Notes: generated by a model not told the origin, from the letters alone. 64,000 bases of DNA from Candidatus Bathyarchaeota archaeon (GCA_026014685.1 JAOZHW010000023.1:35244-99243); one strand, 5' to 3'. Positions 25,438 through 34,348 are shown, counted from the stretch's first letter. Made by a program: numbers and translations.

Positions 25438-26849
25438 ACAATACTGCAATCAATAACCGCTTCACAGCGGTAGAAGTCCCAAAACAAGACCCTAAAAATA
25501 GAACAAAAAACTTTAAAGAAGTCGTCTTAGGCTACACCGAAGAACAAGCCATAGCCGAAGCATCAAGATGCCTCAACTGTGCTGTGCCTAAATGTGTTGA
25601 GGGTTGCCCTGTTGGAGTACCAATTCCCCAATTCATAAAACTCATCAAGCAAAACGATTACGTAGCATCAATCAACAAAATCAAAGAACGCAACAGTTTA
25701 CCCGCCATCTGCGGACGAGTCTGCCCACAAGAGGAACAATGCCAAAAAATGTGCATCGTCGGCAAGAAAGGTGACCCAGTTTCCATCGGCAGACTAGAAC
25801 GGTTCGTTGCGGACTTGGAGCGCGAAAGAGGCATAACCGTACCCAAAGTTCCAGCTTGGAATGGCAAAAAAGTTGCAGTCGTGGGTGCGGGGCCTGCAGG
25901 CTTGACTGTTGCAGCAGACCTTGCCAAACTAGGCTACAAAGTCACGATTTTTGAGGCACTTCACAAAGGCGGTGGAGTGTTGGTTTATGGCATCCCAGAG
26001 TTCCGATTGCCCAAGCAGATTGTTCAAGCGGAAATTGACTACATCACTAAATTAGGTGTGGAATTTCAACCTGACTACTTAATCGGCAGAATATTCACAA
26101 TTGACGAACTATTCAAGAATGGATACGAAGCAGTCTTCATAGGCACAGGCGCAGGTCTACCAAAATTCCTCTGCGTACCAGGAGAAAACCTAAACGGCAT
26201 CTACAGCGCAAACGAGTTCCTCATACGCGTCAACCTCATGAAATCATACAATTTCCCGCAATCCAAGACCCCAATACGCATCGGCAAAAAGGTAGCAGTC
26301 ATAGGCGGAGGAAACGTCGCTTTAGACTCAGCACGATGCGCACTACGCTTAGGCGCTGACAAAGTAACCATCATCTACCGTCGTACACGAAATGAGATGC
26401 CTGCCCGCCAAGAAGAAATTGAGAACGCGGAAGAAGAAGGCATAGAGTTCAAGTACCTAACAGCGCCGCTTAAATTCATCGGCGACGAACAAGGCAACGT
26501 TAAGGCTATGGAGATCATTTCCATGCGGCTTTGTGACGCAGACGACACAGGCAGACGCCAAGTTGCACCCATTGATGGTTCAGAAGCAACCCTAGACGTA
26601 GACACCGTGATCGTTGCCATTGGACGAACCCCAAACCCCATTATACAAAGCACCACTCCCGGACTTAAAACTGAACGCGGCGGCATCATAGCCAGCGACG
26701 AATCGTTCAAAACAAGCTTAGATGGCGTTTACGTCGGCGGGGACATCGCAACAGGAGAAGCTACAGTAATCAGCGCTATGGGCTCAGGAAAAATCGCTGC
26801 CAAAGCAATCCACGAATACCTATCGACCAAAAAGAAAGCTAAAGCTTAA
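25416..26849 (+). CDS. NfnB-like / glutamate synthase small-subunit-type oxidoreductase
   Basis: 477 residues. An N-terminal 4Fe-4S region (CLNCAVPKCVEGCPVGVPIP and CGRVCPQEEQCQKMC) precedes FAD-binding GAGPAGLTVAADLAKLGYKVTIFE and NAD(P)-binding GGGNVALDSARCALRLGADKVTI, ending with the flavin-contact motif GVYVGGDIATGEATVISAMGSG. This is the large subunit matching the upstream flavoprotein; the genes overlap by 22 bases, so they are translated together. The start TTG 25416 follows AGGAGAG; ATG 25422 is also possible. Such proteins are often annotated gltA (NADPH-dependent glutamate synthase), but with an NfnA-type partner and no large GltB subunit the Nfn role is more likely. Confidence 0.9.
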   Translation: MPMSRPVNNTAINNRFTAVEVPKQDPKNRTKNFKEVVLGYTEEQAIAEASRCLNCAVPKCVEGCPVGVPIPQFIKLIKQNDYVASINKIKERNSLPAICGRVCPQEEQCQKMCIVGKKGDPVSIGRLERFVADLERERGITVPKVPAWNGKKVAVVGAGPAGLTVAADLAKLGYKVTIFEALHKGGGVLVYGIPEFRLPKQIVQAEIDYITKLGVEFQPDYLIGRIFTIDELFKNGYEAVFIGTGAGLPKFLCVPGENLNGIYSANEFLIRVNLMKSYNFPQSKTPIRIGKKVAVIGGGNVALDSARCALRLGADKVTIIYRRTRNEMPARQEEIENAEEEGIEFKYLTAPLKFIGDEQGNVKAMEIISMRLCDADDTGRRQVAPIDGSEATLDVDTVIVAIGRTPNPIIQSTTPGLKTERGGIIASDESFKTSLDGVYVGGDIATGEATVISAMGSGKIAAKAIHEYLSTKKKAKA

Positions 26850-26872
26850 CGCATAAGCGTTGGCTAAATTTT

Positions 26873-27922
26873 TTATTCTTTTGTTTTTTGTTCTTCTATG
26901 TTTTCAGGTGTTTCTTCTTTAAAGGCGCGGTTTACGGCTATTTCAGCGATGCTAAACGTGCAGTGGGCGATTCTTTTTATGTTGTCGCGGATGGAGCATA
27001 TGCCACAAACGAGTTCTGCGCTTTTCTGTGGGCCTGTGAATGCTTTGGATGTGATTTCTATGTCGAGTTTGTCGAGTTTATTTCGGTACTTCATTATGTC
27101 GACGGCTGCGTTTACGTCTTTGGAGAAGAAGGCTTCAAAGGCTTTGACATAGAGTTGGGCTACTTCTTCTCCTGCGGTAACCATAAGTGCACGAACATCG
27201 TCAGGTATTGCCTGTTTGGCTCCGTTTAGCATGATTATGTGTCGGGTTATGTCTGCAGCATAGTCGGATGCATGCTCCATGCGGGAGACAACCATCTGAT
27301 AATCCATGCAATCCAGTGGGTCTATGCGTAACTCGTTGGCTAAATGTGGGTTTTGAGCTGCGTTACGTAGGATTCTGACTATGAAAAAAGCAAAGTGGTC
27401 TACGTCGTCGTCGAGTGAGAAACATGATTTCGCCAAAGCAACATCGTTAGTTTTTAGCGAAGTAAAAGCTCCTTCGCACATTGAACGGGAAATAAGATGC
27501 ATCCGTTGCACAGCTTGGTGGAGGGAGGCTTTGGATTCATCCATTATGCTTTGGATGTATACGCCTTTGGCGTCTGCTTCCATGACTCGCATGTAGAGTC
27601 GGCCTGCGATGTTGCGGATAGCTTTTGTTTGGGGTACTGTGAATATGTTTTCTGATTTGAGCTTTATTCCCGTGTAGCCGTTGAGGTACGCACCTAGAAC
27701 TTTTTGGGTTATGAGAGTTTCTTCTTCGTTGTTGGCTATAGTGAGAGTAATTTCTTTTAGTTCAGTTTTTTTTGCTGTGCTGGGGTAGATAACTAGGGAA
27801 CGGTCGCGTTGAATGTTGAATGAGACGGTTTCGCCTTTTTTTAGGTCGTTTAGCTGCATCCACTCTTTGGGTAATGATATGACGAGTGAAGATTTTCCTA
27901 GCGACATTATTTTTCGTTCCAA
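26873..27922 (-). CDS. PhoU-family regulator with N-terminal SpoVT/AbrB domain
   Basis: 349 residues. Residues 1-48 form a swapped-hairpin AbrB-type DNA-binding domain (MERKIMSLGKSSLVISLPKEW...LKKGETVSFNIQ), followed by two PhoU-type helical bundles, with DVDHFAFFIVRILRNAAQNP and a central stretch (MVVSRMEHASDYAADITRHI) in the metal-binding helix positions. Archaeal proteins of this form are thought to regulate phosphate or other uptake genes. The orphan PstS at 3094 is the only phosphate gene in the window. A clear ATG; convergent with the NfnB-like gene, 23 bases apart. Acidic C-terminal tail. Confidence 0.87.
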   Translation of the reverse strand: MERKIMSLGKSSLVISLPKEWMQLNDLKKGETVSFNIQRDRSLVIYPSTAKKTELKEITLTIANNEEETLITQKVLGAYLNGYTGIKLKSENIFTVPQTKAIRNIAGRLYMRVMEADAKGVYIQSIMDESKASLHQAVQRMHLISRSMCEGAFTSLKTNDVALAKSCFSLDDDVDHFAFFIVRILRNAAQNPHLANELRIDPLDCMDYQMVVSRMEHASDYAADITRHIIMLNGAKQAIPDDVRALMVTAGEEVAQLYVKAFEAFFSKDVNAAVDIMKYRNKLDKLDIEITSKAFTGPQKSAELVCGICSIRDNIKRIAHCTFSIAEIAVNRAFKEETPENIEEQKTKE

Positions 27923-28089
27923 ACTTTTCCCAACTTAATCTGTGTATTAACTGTTTAATACAGAATCATCCAAATATATACTATGCGATGAATAGTTCAC
28001 AAAATTCTCACAGAAGAGGCAAAAATATAGAAGCTAAGGGTTTCACTTCACATGCAGCGACATCAATTCCCTAAAAAATGGCTAATGCT

Positions 28090-29721
28090 TTACTTGTTTC
28101 GAAACTTCAAAAACCAGACCACTCCGCCGACCGCGCAACTCACAATCAAAGCAATGAGAATGTATAAGGAATATTTCACGTAAAGGGGGGGTTCTTTTAC
28201 GTTTACTAGAAATTGTGGGCTTCCTGTTTTCCATAATGTTTCGGTTTCTGGTGATTCTGCAAGTATCGCCCAAGTTCCCGATTCGGTCGGTTGGATGTTG
28301 ATCGTGAAGGACCCATCTTCTTCTAAGGGGCAGCTTATGGTTTCTGTGGTGTTGCTATTGAAGTACTGGATGTTAATTACAGATTTATTGTCAAATGGCG
28401 TTAGGGTTCCCGTGAGGGTTATGTTTTGGCCAAGAACTACTTCTTCGTGGGACACTGTCATCGTTAGGGTCGGTTGAGCTTTGACGGCGTAGCTACCTGT
28501 TGTTGAGATTAGGTTTTCTATTATATCTACTGCGTCGACGCGGTATTGCACTTTTGTGCCTGCTGCTTGGCCGGGTATGGTTACGTTGCAAGTTTGGTTG
28601 CTGACTTCCATATTTATTAGTTCTGTTGTTGCCCAATCGTCAATAGTGTACGTTAGGTTAGCTTCTCTAAGTACGGCGCCGTCACTTTGAAAAGACAAAG
28701 AAACTAGCTCGTCGGGGTGAACTTTTGTTGGCGCTTTAATCACGGGTGTCAAGGCAATTTCATCGAAGCGTGTCTTTATCAGAAATTCCACGTCGCCGGT
28801 GCCTTCCTCGCCGATTAACACCAGGTGATAGAGTTTGTTTCCTGTTGCGGTTGTTGTATAGTTGAGGAACATGTCTTGACCCGTGTATTCGCAGCTTGCA
28901 TATGAGACACCTCGGTATTCTTTGGTTTCAAAGTTGTAGCCACCCACTGCACCCGTTTTGTTGCCGTATAGGCCGGCTTCCCATGGAAGTGGAAAATCGT
29001 TTATGCTTGGTGAGTTAGCGCCGCTCATCAGGTAGAGGCGGGCTTCGTACATGTCAAGGGTGTCGGGGATTTTTAGGTAAATCTCTACTTTGGATTCGTT
29101 TGTTACAAACTCATAGCTCCAACAGGTATGGAAGCGGGATTGGCTGTTGCTGTCTTTGCCCTCTACAAAGCTGGTGTACCACTTGTTGCACTCCAAGTTT
29201 TCAATTACCATAAAGGTAGCTTGCTGTGCACCTTGGCTTTCACGGGCGTCATTTTTTATAACAAATGAATAGTTTCCGCTAAGTTTAGGCGTGAAAAGAG
29301 GATCATCGCTTGTAGTGCCTAAGTGTTCAGGGAATCCTGCGGCTTCAGTGTGGGAGCTCTCCAGGTTTCCAGATGGGTCGTAGACGTAGATGTCGTAGTC
29401 GGTTTTTGCAGCGGAAGAAGTATTTACCCATGTTCCGTAGCAGTAGACGTGGTAGTTGTGGTTTGCCTCTAAAGGACAGGTGATGGTCCAGTTTTCCCCG
29501 ATCTGAATCTGACTGTTGTTTATCAGGACGGGGTAGATGGGTTTGTCAATTCGGGTATAGTTTCCGCGTTCGGAGTTTATGTAAGTGTAGACGTGTTCGG
29601 TGTATTCTTGGGTGGTGATTAGTTGCAGACTGGAGGCTTGCGCTATGAAAATGGGGCTTATAGTTAAAACTATAATTATTGTTGCAACTATGTTGTTGTG
29701 GGGGATTTTTCTATAGCGCAT
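28090..29721 (-). CDS. Large secreted Ig-like surface protein, 543 aa
   Basis: Signal peptide (VATIIIVLTISPIFIAQAS), then an extracellular region with a pre-peptidase-like beta domain (CPLEANHNYHVYCYG...DYDIYVYDPSGNLESS...FTPKLSGNYSFVIKND), a second beta domain and two Ig/FN3-like modules near the end (VIKAPTKVHPDELVSLSF and TLTMTVSHEEVVLGQNITL). A C-terminal membrane helix (YSLYILIALIVSCAVGGVVWFL) with a basic end anchors it. Many N-glycosylation sequons. No catalytic site seen; probably a cell-surface structural or binding protein. Divergent from the HisA-like gene. Confidence 0.75.
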   Translation of the reverse strand: MRYRKIPHNNIVATIIIVLTISPIFIAQASSLQLITTQEYTEHVYTYINSERGNYTRIDKPIYPVLINNSQIQIGENWTITCPLEANHNYHVYCYGTWVNTSSAAKTDYDIYVYDPSGNLESSHTEAAGFPEHLGTTSDDPLFTPKLSGNYSFVIKNDARESQGAQQATFMVIENLECNKWYTSFVEGKDSNSQSRFHTCWSYEFVTNESKVEIYLKIPDTLDMYEARLYLMSGANSPSINDFPLPWEAGLYGNKTGAVGGYNFETKEYRGVSYASCEYTGQDMFLNYTTTATGNKLYHLVLIGEEGTGDVEFLIKTRFDEIALTPVIKAPTKVHPDELVSLSFQSDGAVLREANLTYTIDDWATTELINMEVSNQTCNVTIPGQAAGTKVQYRVDAVDIIENLISTTGSYAVKAQPTLTMTVSHEEVVLGQNITLTGTLTPFDNKSVINIQYFNSNTTETISCPLEEDGSFTINIQPTESGTWAILAESPETETLWKTGSPQFLVNVKEPPLYVKYSLYILIALIVSCAVGGVVWFLKFRNK

Positions 29722-29868
29722 GCCTATCCAGCTTGCAACCCGATATATGTACGTGGATAAGATTAACTGTTATGAACACAGAATCAATATTGTTTATACA
29801 ACCTTCACTTCCCATTGATGCAGCTATGTTTTTAGGGCAAAAACAGGTTGTTTTTCACAGGGGTTAGC

Positions 29869-30597
29869 TTGAAAGTTGTTCCAGTAATTGACATCCTAAA
29901 CGGCGTCGTCGTCCACGCAGTGGGAGGTTTCCGTAGCCAATACCAACCTATACAGAGCGCCATTACAAAATCAGCTGCACCCATTGATGTTGCCCAAGCA
30001 TTCAAAACGCTTGGATTCAGTGAGTTGTATGTAGCGGATTTGGATGCAATTGTGGATTGCTCAAGCGACTTCGCACCAGTTAAGCGTATTGTAGATGAAA
30101 CGTCTCTTATTGTGATGGTTGACGCAGGCATAACAAGCCAAAGCAGAGCAACATTACTGCTAAAAACAGGCGTCTCTAAAATAGTAATAGGCACTGAAAC
30201 CTTAACATCAAAAACCTTCATATCCCAAGCATTAAAGCAGTTTGGTAGCGACCACATGGTAGTCAGTTTAGATTTGAAAGGCGACAAGGTGCTTACTAAA
30301 CCTCAATTTGGCGAGTGCACCAATCCAATCTGCCTTTTGAAAGAGTTCAAAGCCCTTGGTGTTAAGGAGGTTATCGTTTTGGATTTGACACGTGTGGGCA
30401 GCGGTGAAGGCGTAAACATTGCTCTTTTAAAAGAAGCCATCGCTTTGGGTTTGGAGGTTTATGTTGGAGGAGGAGTAAGAGACATCCAAGATTTAATTGA
30501 ATTAAGATCTTCAGGCGTAAAAGGTGCTTTAGTTGCAACAGCACTCCACAATGGTAAGATATCAATCGAAAACCTAAAGCGAGAAGGGTTTCTTTAA
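29869..30597 (+). CDS. HisA/HisF-related TIM-barrel protein
   Basis: About 242 residues, (beta/alpha)8 barrel of the HisA/HisF group. Start strand KVVPVIDILNGVVVHAVGG, phosphate-binding DAGI and VGGGVRDIQDL, plus VVSLDLKGDKV and VIVLDLTRVGSGEG. True HisA isomerises ProFAR in histidine synthesis. The first barrel motif here (VVHAVGGFRSQYQPI) fits the HisAF-related archaeal family (as in methanogens) better, so a histidine role is uncertain, and no other his gene is nearby. TTG 29869 aligns with the usual MKVVPVIDI start and follows AGGGGTTAG. The stop overlaps the stop of the convergent Pelota-related gene by four bases. Confidence 0.8.
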   Translation: MKVVPVIDILNGVVVHAVGGFRSQYQPIQSAITKSAAPIDVAQAFKTLGFSELYVADLDAIVDCSSDFAPVKRIVDETSLIVMVDAGITSQSRATLLLKTGVSKIVIGTETLTSKTFISQALKQFGSDHMVVSLDLKGDKVLTKPQFGECTNPICLLKEFKALGVKEVIVLDLTRVGSGEGVNIALLKEAIALGLEVYVGGGVRDIQDLIELRSSGVKGALVATALHNGKISIENLKREGFL

Positions 30598-31310
30598 GCG
30601 CTATTTGCTAAGCAAACGATTCCGCCGAGTTGCATCAACCGAACTCCAGCAGCGGATTCTGAGTTGATTACGCGGGTTTTGATTTTTCTGTTCTGGGCGA
30701 TCTGCATTAACCTGTGGAGACGGTTCTTTTGGCGGCATGCAGCGAGGTAACTGTCTGTTAAAAGCAGAAATTCGGGAATTTTGCTATGGGCTTGAGTGTT
30801 TAGGATGAGGTTTTCAGCTTCCTCCATTGAGAAAAACACGCGGTTTCCTGGGGCATTGAGGTATTTCTCGAGGATTTCGAGAATGTTTTCGGTTTCTTGT
30901 TGAGCGTTTTTTTGGATTAGCTCTTTGAAGGAGGCTTTTTGGGTTAAAGCAGCTACTTGAGGTGCTGCGCTGGCTGAACCAGCGAGTAGTGAGATTGTTG
31001 CTTTGTTATTTCCTGACATGAGCCAAGAGTGATGCCCGTGGATATGTATGTGGAGGTCTTGTGCAAAGCTGGTTCTCGGGGGCGCTACAATTATTATGCT
31101 TCTGACGCCTTCTTTGATTGTCGAGCGTAGCGCGTTTATTATGGTTTCGTGGAAGTTGTAGAGAGCTTTTTGGTCTCGCCTATCACTGAGCGGTATGGTT
31201 TGTTGTGGTTTAGCTACTTTACTGTAGATTTGCCATATTGCAGCGTGGTTTACTTCGACTCCAACGAGAACGGCGACGGGGTAACCCCGCCTGTAATTTT
31301 TAGGTTTCAA
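30594..31310 (-). CDS. Pelota/eRF1-related protein lacking the N-terminal domain (VLRF1-like)
   Basis: 238 residues. The order resembles domains 2 and 3 of aRF1/Pelota: a central domain (YPVAVLVGVEVNHAAIWQIYS...SIIIVAPPRTSFAQDL) and the C-terminal domain ending ESAAGVRLMQLGGIVCLANSA, which parallels the Pelota ending EHEAGFKLLSLGGIAALLRFP of the gene at 34894. The Sm-like N-terminal domain is missing and no GGQ motif stands out. Vms1-like release-factor paralogues act in ribosome rescue by cleaving tRNA; that role is inferred. Basic N-terminus MKPKNYRRG. A second gene of this superfamily in one window is notable. Confidence 0.7.
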   Translation of the reverse strand: MKPKNYRRGYPVAVLVGVEVNHAAIWQIYSKVAKPQQTIPLSDRRDQKALYNFHETIINALRSTIKEGVRSIIIVAPPRTSFAQDLHIHIHGHHSWLMSGNNKATISLLAGSASAAPQVAALTQKASFKELIQKNAQQETENILEILEKYLNAPGNRVFFSMEEAENLILNTQAHSKIPEFLLLTDSYLAACRQKNRLHRLMQIAQNRKIKTRVINSESAAGVRLMQLGGIVCLANSA

Positions 31311-31412
31311 AGGGTTTCTGCTTATTCTGTACAGGCTGACTTATTTTAGGTATCGCTTCAAAAAAGCAAAGGGTTTATCAAACCCAAATTGGGCTTAACT
31401 CTAAGGATGATT

Positions 31413-31739
31413 ATGATTAAAGTCTCCAGCAAACAAGACCTCGCCGCCCACCTAACCCAGAATAAAACCGTTTTGGCGCTGTTTTACTCGTCTTGGTGCC
31501 CTTACTGTATGCGGTTTGTGCCGTTTTTTGAAAAGAAAACTGCTGGAGGTAAATTCAAAGTTATTCATGTTCTTTTGGAAGATGATGATAACCCGCTGTG
31601 GGATGAATATGATATTCCTGCGGTGCCAACGGTAATTCTCTTTGAAGAAGGAAAAATCCGAGACCGCCTGAATGCACGTTTGGGAACTGGATTAAAGGAA
31701 GCGCAGTTCACGAATTGGTTGAATGCAATAGAAGCATGA
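31413..31739 (+). CDS. Thioredoxin-like protein
   Basis: 108 residues, thioredoxin fold with redox site WCPYC (in LALFYSSWCPYCMRFVPF), cis-Pro in DIPAVPTVILFEEGK and the usual strand-helix order. CPYC resembles glutaredoxin-type sites, but the overall shape is thioredoxin. ATG 31413 is chosen because AAGGATGA lies just upstream; an ATG at 31407 overlaps that site. It probably reduces protein disulfides in the cytoplasm. Confidence 0.88.
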   Translation: MIKVSSKQDLAAHLTQNKTVLALFYSSWCPYCMRFVPFFEKKTAGGKFKVIHVLLEDDDNPLWDEYDIPAVPTVILFEEGKIRDRLNARLGTGLKEAQFTNWLNAIEA

Positions 31740-31810
31740 TATGGCTTGTCAATGCAGTTGCTTTATACTTAGGTTGGTTTGGAAAAGAAAAAAGGAAAAA
31801 GGTTTGGGTT

Positions 31811-32206
31811 TTAGAGTTGTTTGATGGGGCCGTCGGCAATTATCAGCATAATGCCTGGAATTACGCCTGCAAATATTAGAGCTAGAACTGCCCAAAGCAT
31901 ATTGCTTGTTGCTTTTAGTGTTGCGATGTCGCCTGCGTTGGCTGCTTTGTACATCTTGTAGATTCTCAGAAATACTATTACTGAAAAAGCGAACAGCACT
32001 AGATAGACGATTGCAGGGAGTAATACGAAGATTGCGAGCCCAAATACTGCAAGTGTTGCAAAAGCGGCTATAGTCCAGAGTGCAGCGCCGATCCAGACAA
32101 TCATGAACAGCAGCGAGAATATGAACGCTATTAGCATGTAGGTTCTTATGCTGCTTAATTTCTCGTTGGATTGTGGTGGTGGAGGTGGGGGTGTTTCATA
32201 AGTCAT
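31811..32206 (-). CDS. Proline-rich small membrane protein
   Basis: 131 residues. The N-terminus MTYETPPPPPPQSNEKL is a polyproline head on the cytosolic side, followed by three or four membrane helices (YMLIAFIFSLLFMIVWIGAALW, ATLAVFGLAIFVLLPAIVYLV, MLWAVLALIFAGVIPGIMLII). A related polyproline head occurs on the secreted protein at 59865 and on the HtrA protein at 53128, which suggests a shared head type in this organism. No function assigned. Confidence 0.6.
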   Translation of the reverse strand: MTYETPPPPPPQSNEKLSSIRTYMLIAFIFSLLFMIVWIGAALWTIAAFATLAVFGLAIFVLLPAIVYLVLFAFSVIVFLRIYKMYKAANAGDIATLKATSNMLWAVLALIFAGVIPGIMLIIADGPIKQL

Positions 32207-32498
32207 TTTTTATCACTAAATCCGTGAGTACTAGAGTATATGGTTGAGAATTTAATATCTTTCAACCTCAAATGCTGCTGAGATTTTTTGGTATATTTGT
32301 GAATATTTAAAAATTTGAACACTGATTAATAATTTTAAACGTGAACTTTTACAGTTAGCTTGCAATAACTGGGTGTTTGCTGAACATGGATGTTTTTCAT
32401 TCAGAACCTGAATACATTTTACAAAATTGATAATAAAATTGCAATGTATAAGTAACGAAGCAATTAAATAAACAAAAATCTATCAATCAACTAACAAA
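32207..32498. other. AT-rich intergenic region, no gene seen
   Basis: About 290 bases, very AT-rich, with several TATA-like tracts that could serve the minus-strand membrane protein gene upstream of 32206. No open frame, hairpin or RNA signal stands out. Confidence 0.5.
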
Positions 32499-33161
32499 CT
32501 ATGGCTTAAACCCTGCCAATAGAGCTATCTCAAGCCATTTCCAATAGCAATCCACATCCACAAACCCAATTTTTCTGAGCCACCTCAACTGTGTCTCCAC
32601 ATCCAAAAGCTTGTTAGAGGGATCCTCTGACTCGGGTAACTGCCCAATCGCTAAAAAGAACCTGCGATGTAACCGCTCAGTAGGTGAAGATACATGCTCA
32701 AAATTGCAAAACACGCCCCCTGGATTGAGATGCTGGAATACTTCGGTGTAGAGTTGCCTTTTTCTTTGGTGCGTCAAGTGGTGTATCGCTAAACTTGAAA
32801 CTACAGCATCAAAACAGCCCAAATCCTTTGGAAGCGGCAAGCTAAAGTCATGCTTGACGATTCGAACCCTATTGTCCTCTTGGAACCGCTCTTTTGCGCA
32901 TCTTAACATCGGTTCAGAAAAATCTAACGCATACCCCTCCTTGATTTTTGGGTTGCTTGATAGAACAAGTGAAAGTAATCTGCCGTCGCCAGAACCTAAA
33001 TCCAAAACACGCTCAGCACTGGGTGGTATTTGTTCTAGTAGCACCGTTTCCCCTTCAGTTCTATGTGGCAGTTTATGGGCTCGCGATAAATACTTTAACG
33101 CGTGCTTTTTGGTTTGCCACTCACTCTTTGAGGAATCTGGGGGGCTCAAGGTACGTCGCAT
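32499..33161 (-). CDS. Class I SAM-dependent methyltransferase
   Basis: 220 residues. Rossmann-fold motif I VLDLGSGDGRLLSLVL, acidic motif II ALDFSEPMLRCAKERF, motif III RIVKHDFSLPLPKDLGCFDAVVSSLAIHHL, and a late LNPGGVFCNFEHV strand. This is the UbiE/class-I small-molecule methyltransferase type; the substrate cannot be told. The N-terminal 40 residues are basic and probably disordered. ATG start. Convergent/divergent neighbours give no clue. Confidence 0.85.
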   Translation of the reverse strand: MRRTLSPPDSSKSEWQTKKHALKYLSRAHKLPHRTEGETVLLEQIPPSAERVLDLGSGDGRLLSLVLSSNPKIKEGYALDFSEPMLRCAKERFQEDNRVRIVKHDFSLPLPKDLGCFDAVVSSLAIHHLTHQRKRQLYTEVFQHLNPGGVFCNFEHVSSPTERLHRRFFLAIGQLPESEDPSNKLLDVETQLRWLRKIGFVDVDCYWKWLEIALLAGFKP

Positions 33162-33288
33162 TTCCTTGTTTTAAGAAGTGTTAAATTGTATTTGGGTTAT
33201 TTTTACCTTAATCTATGGATTCCTACAAAAGAATCCTTATATCTGATCATTTAACACTATGGAAAGATAAAGAGAGGGATTCTTAAGA

Positions 33289-33636
33289 TTGGAGTTTTGT
33301 CCCAATTGTGGTTCCCGTTTGGAACCCAAAAAGACTGGCGTGGGCAACGCCTTTGTGCTTTGCTGCGCAAAATGCAACTTCACTAAACAACCCGCAGACA
33401 GAAAAGCTGAAGCTCGCACTGGACCGATAATTCAGCCTAAACCTAAGCCTTTCATGACTGTCATAAGCGAGCAGGATCAGCAGATTACGCCTATGCAGAC
33501 GATTAAGATGAAGTGCGAAAAATGCGATAACAACATGGTGTACGTTTGGCAAGTGCAAACCCGCGGCGGCGATGAGGCGTCCACTCAGTTTATGCGTTGC
33601 ACTAAATGCGGACACACGTTTAGAGAATACACTTAG
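33289..33636 (+). CDS. tfs: Transcription factor S (TFS / RPB9-like)
   Basis: 115 residues with two zinc ribbons: N-terminal CPNCGSRLEPKK...CCAKCNF and C-terminal CEKCDNNMVYVWQVQTRGGDE...CTKCGHTF. The acidic pair in RGGDEAST is the TFIIS hairpin that enters RNA polymerase and triggers cleavage of backtracked transcripts. Start TTG 33289; GAGAGGGAT lies upstream at about 33271-33280. Typical archaeal length. Stand-alone gene with a T-rich end. Confidence 0.92.
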   Translation: MEFCPNCGSRLEPKKTGVGNAFVLCCAKCNFTKQPADRKAEARTGPIIQPKPKPFMTVISEQDQQITPMQTIKMKCEKCDNNMVYVWQVQTRGGDEASTQFMRCTKCGHTFREYT

Positions 33637-33691
33637 ATTTGGAAAATTATTTAAATCATCGCAGCTATGGTATTTTGGAGTAAAATCCACA

Positions 33692-33781
33692 ATGCCTAAA
33701 AAAGATAAACCGATGACAAAAAAAGAGCGCGACGAGAAAAGAAAAGCAAAGAAGGCACATAAAAGCAAAACCCAGACTTAA
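33692..33781 (+). CDS. Very small Lys-rich protein, 29 aa
   Basis: MPKKDKPMTKKERDEKRKAK and nine more residues, more than half Lys/Arg. TATA-like TTATTTAAAT (about 33645-33655), then TTGGAG about 15 bases before the ATG. Likely a nucleic-acid or ribosome-associated peptide; no family known. It follows TFS by 55 bases and has its own promoter. Confidence 0.6.
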   Translation: MPKKDKPMTKKERDEKRKAKKAHKSKTQT

Positions 33782-34020
33782 CATTCTTGGTTTGCGTGTG
33801 TTCTTCTTCAAAATTATTTTTTTAACTATTTTTTCAGTCCGTGTGTAGGCGGTTGCTTTTTTGGGTTTTACTTGTATGTTGCTTTGCATTTTGGTTCGGG
33901 CAGTACGTAAAAAACAAACAAAGGCGTACCTGGCTCTTTGTTGATTGACTCCTTTATAGGCGTGCGCTCGCTTGTATCAAATGGTGCAATTGAAATCATT
34001 TTTGTGTCACTTTTGTCGCA

Positions 34021-34030
34021 AAATATATTA
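34021..34030 (+). promoter_or_regulatory. TATA box of structured RNA
   Basis: AAATATATTA centred about 28 bases before the first base of the closing stem at 34055, the normal distance for an archaeal transcript start. Confidence 0.55.
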
Positions 34031-34054
34031 CTTGCCGTGTGCAATAGGGTATTT

Positions 34055-34285
34055 GCAGGTCAGGGAGCAAGCTTTAGATGCAATGCACTGAGGCACAAGA
34101 GTACACCGGTTAAAACAGCGAAAAATCGGTGTGCGATCAAGACTTTGCCTCATTGGGCTGCACATTGCTTAATGTTGAAGCATCTGGGCTCTGAGCAGCA
34201 GGTTCAAAGCGGTACAAAGAACCTGTGGCGACCAAAACATAGCTCAGTTGGGCCGCGTCAACAATAAGGCTCAGACTTGACCTGC
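34055..34285 (+). ncRNA. Candidate structured non-coding RNA, about 231-290 nt
   Basis: Multi-helix RNA with no protein-like frame. Closing stem GCAGGTCA (34055-34062) / TGACCTGC (34278-34285). Inside: TGAGGCA (34089-34095) / TGCCTCA (34146-34152); GTACACCG (34101-34108) / CGGTGTGC (34127-34134) with one U-G; GCAATG (34080-34085) / CATTGC (34163-34168); CTGAGC (34191-34196) / GCTCAG (34242-34247) or a second GCTCAG at 34269-34274; CAGGTTC (34199-34205) / GAACCTG (34219-34225). It has its own TATA box and a downstream hairpin terminator. I could not match it to SRP RNA, RNase P, tRNA or rRNA. Confidence 0.65.
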
Positions 34286-34300
34286 GTTTAAATGTTTCAG

Positions 34301-34348
34301 AGTGGAAGCATAACGGTTTAGTTGAACCGTGCTATTTTCCACTTTTTT
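34301..34348 (+). terminator. Hairpin terminator of the structured RNA
   Basis: AGTGGAA/TTCCACT outer stem (34301-34307 with 34337-34343) and ACGGTT/AACCGT inner stem (34313-34318 with 34325-34330), followed by TTTTTT. It may also be a 3' domain of the RNA. Confidence 0.6.

Noticed and set aside
34235..34260. tRNA-like D-arm (TAGCTCAGTTGGG)
   Set aside because: No matching GAGC strand, acceptor stem or T-loop follows; it belongs to the structured RNA.
33938..34267. 109-codon open frame on the plus strand
   Set aside because: It covers the structured RNA; composition is irregular, it has no ribosome site, and the paired segments explain the sequence better.
34055..34348. SRP (7S) RNA
   Set aside because: The length fits, but neither the GGAA-type loop with the AGCAGCC internal loop nor the Alu-domain signature was found on either strand.
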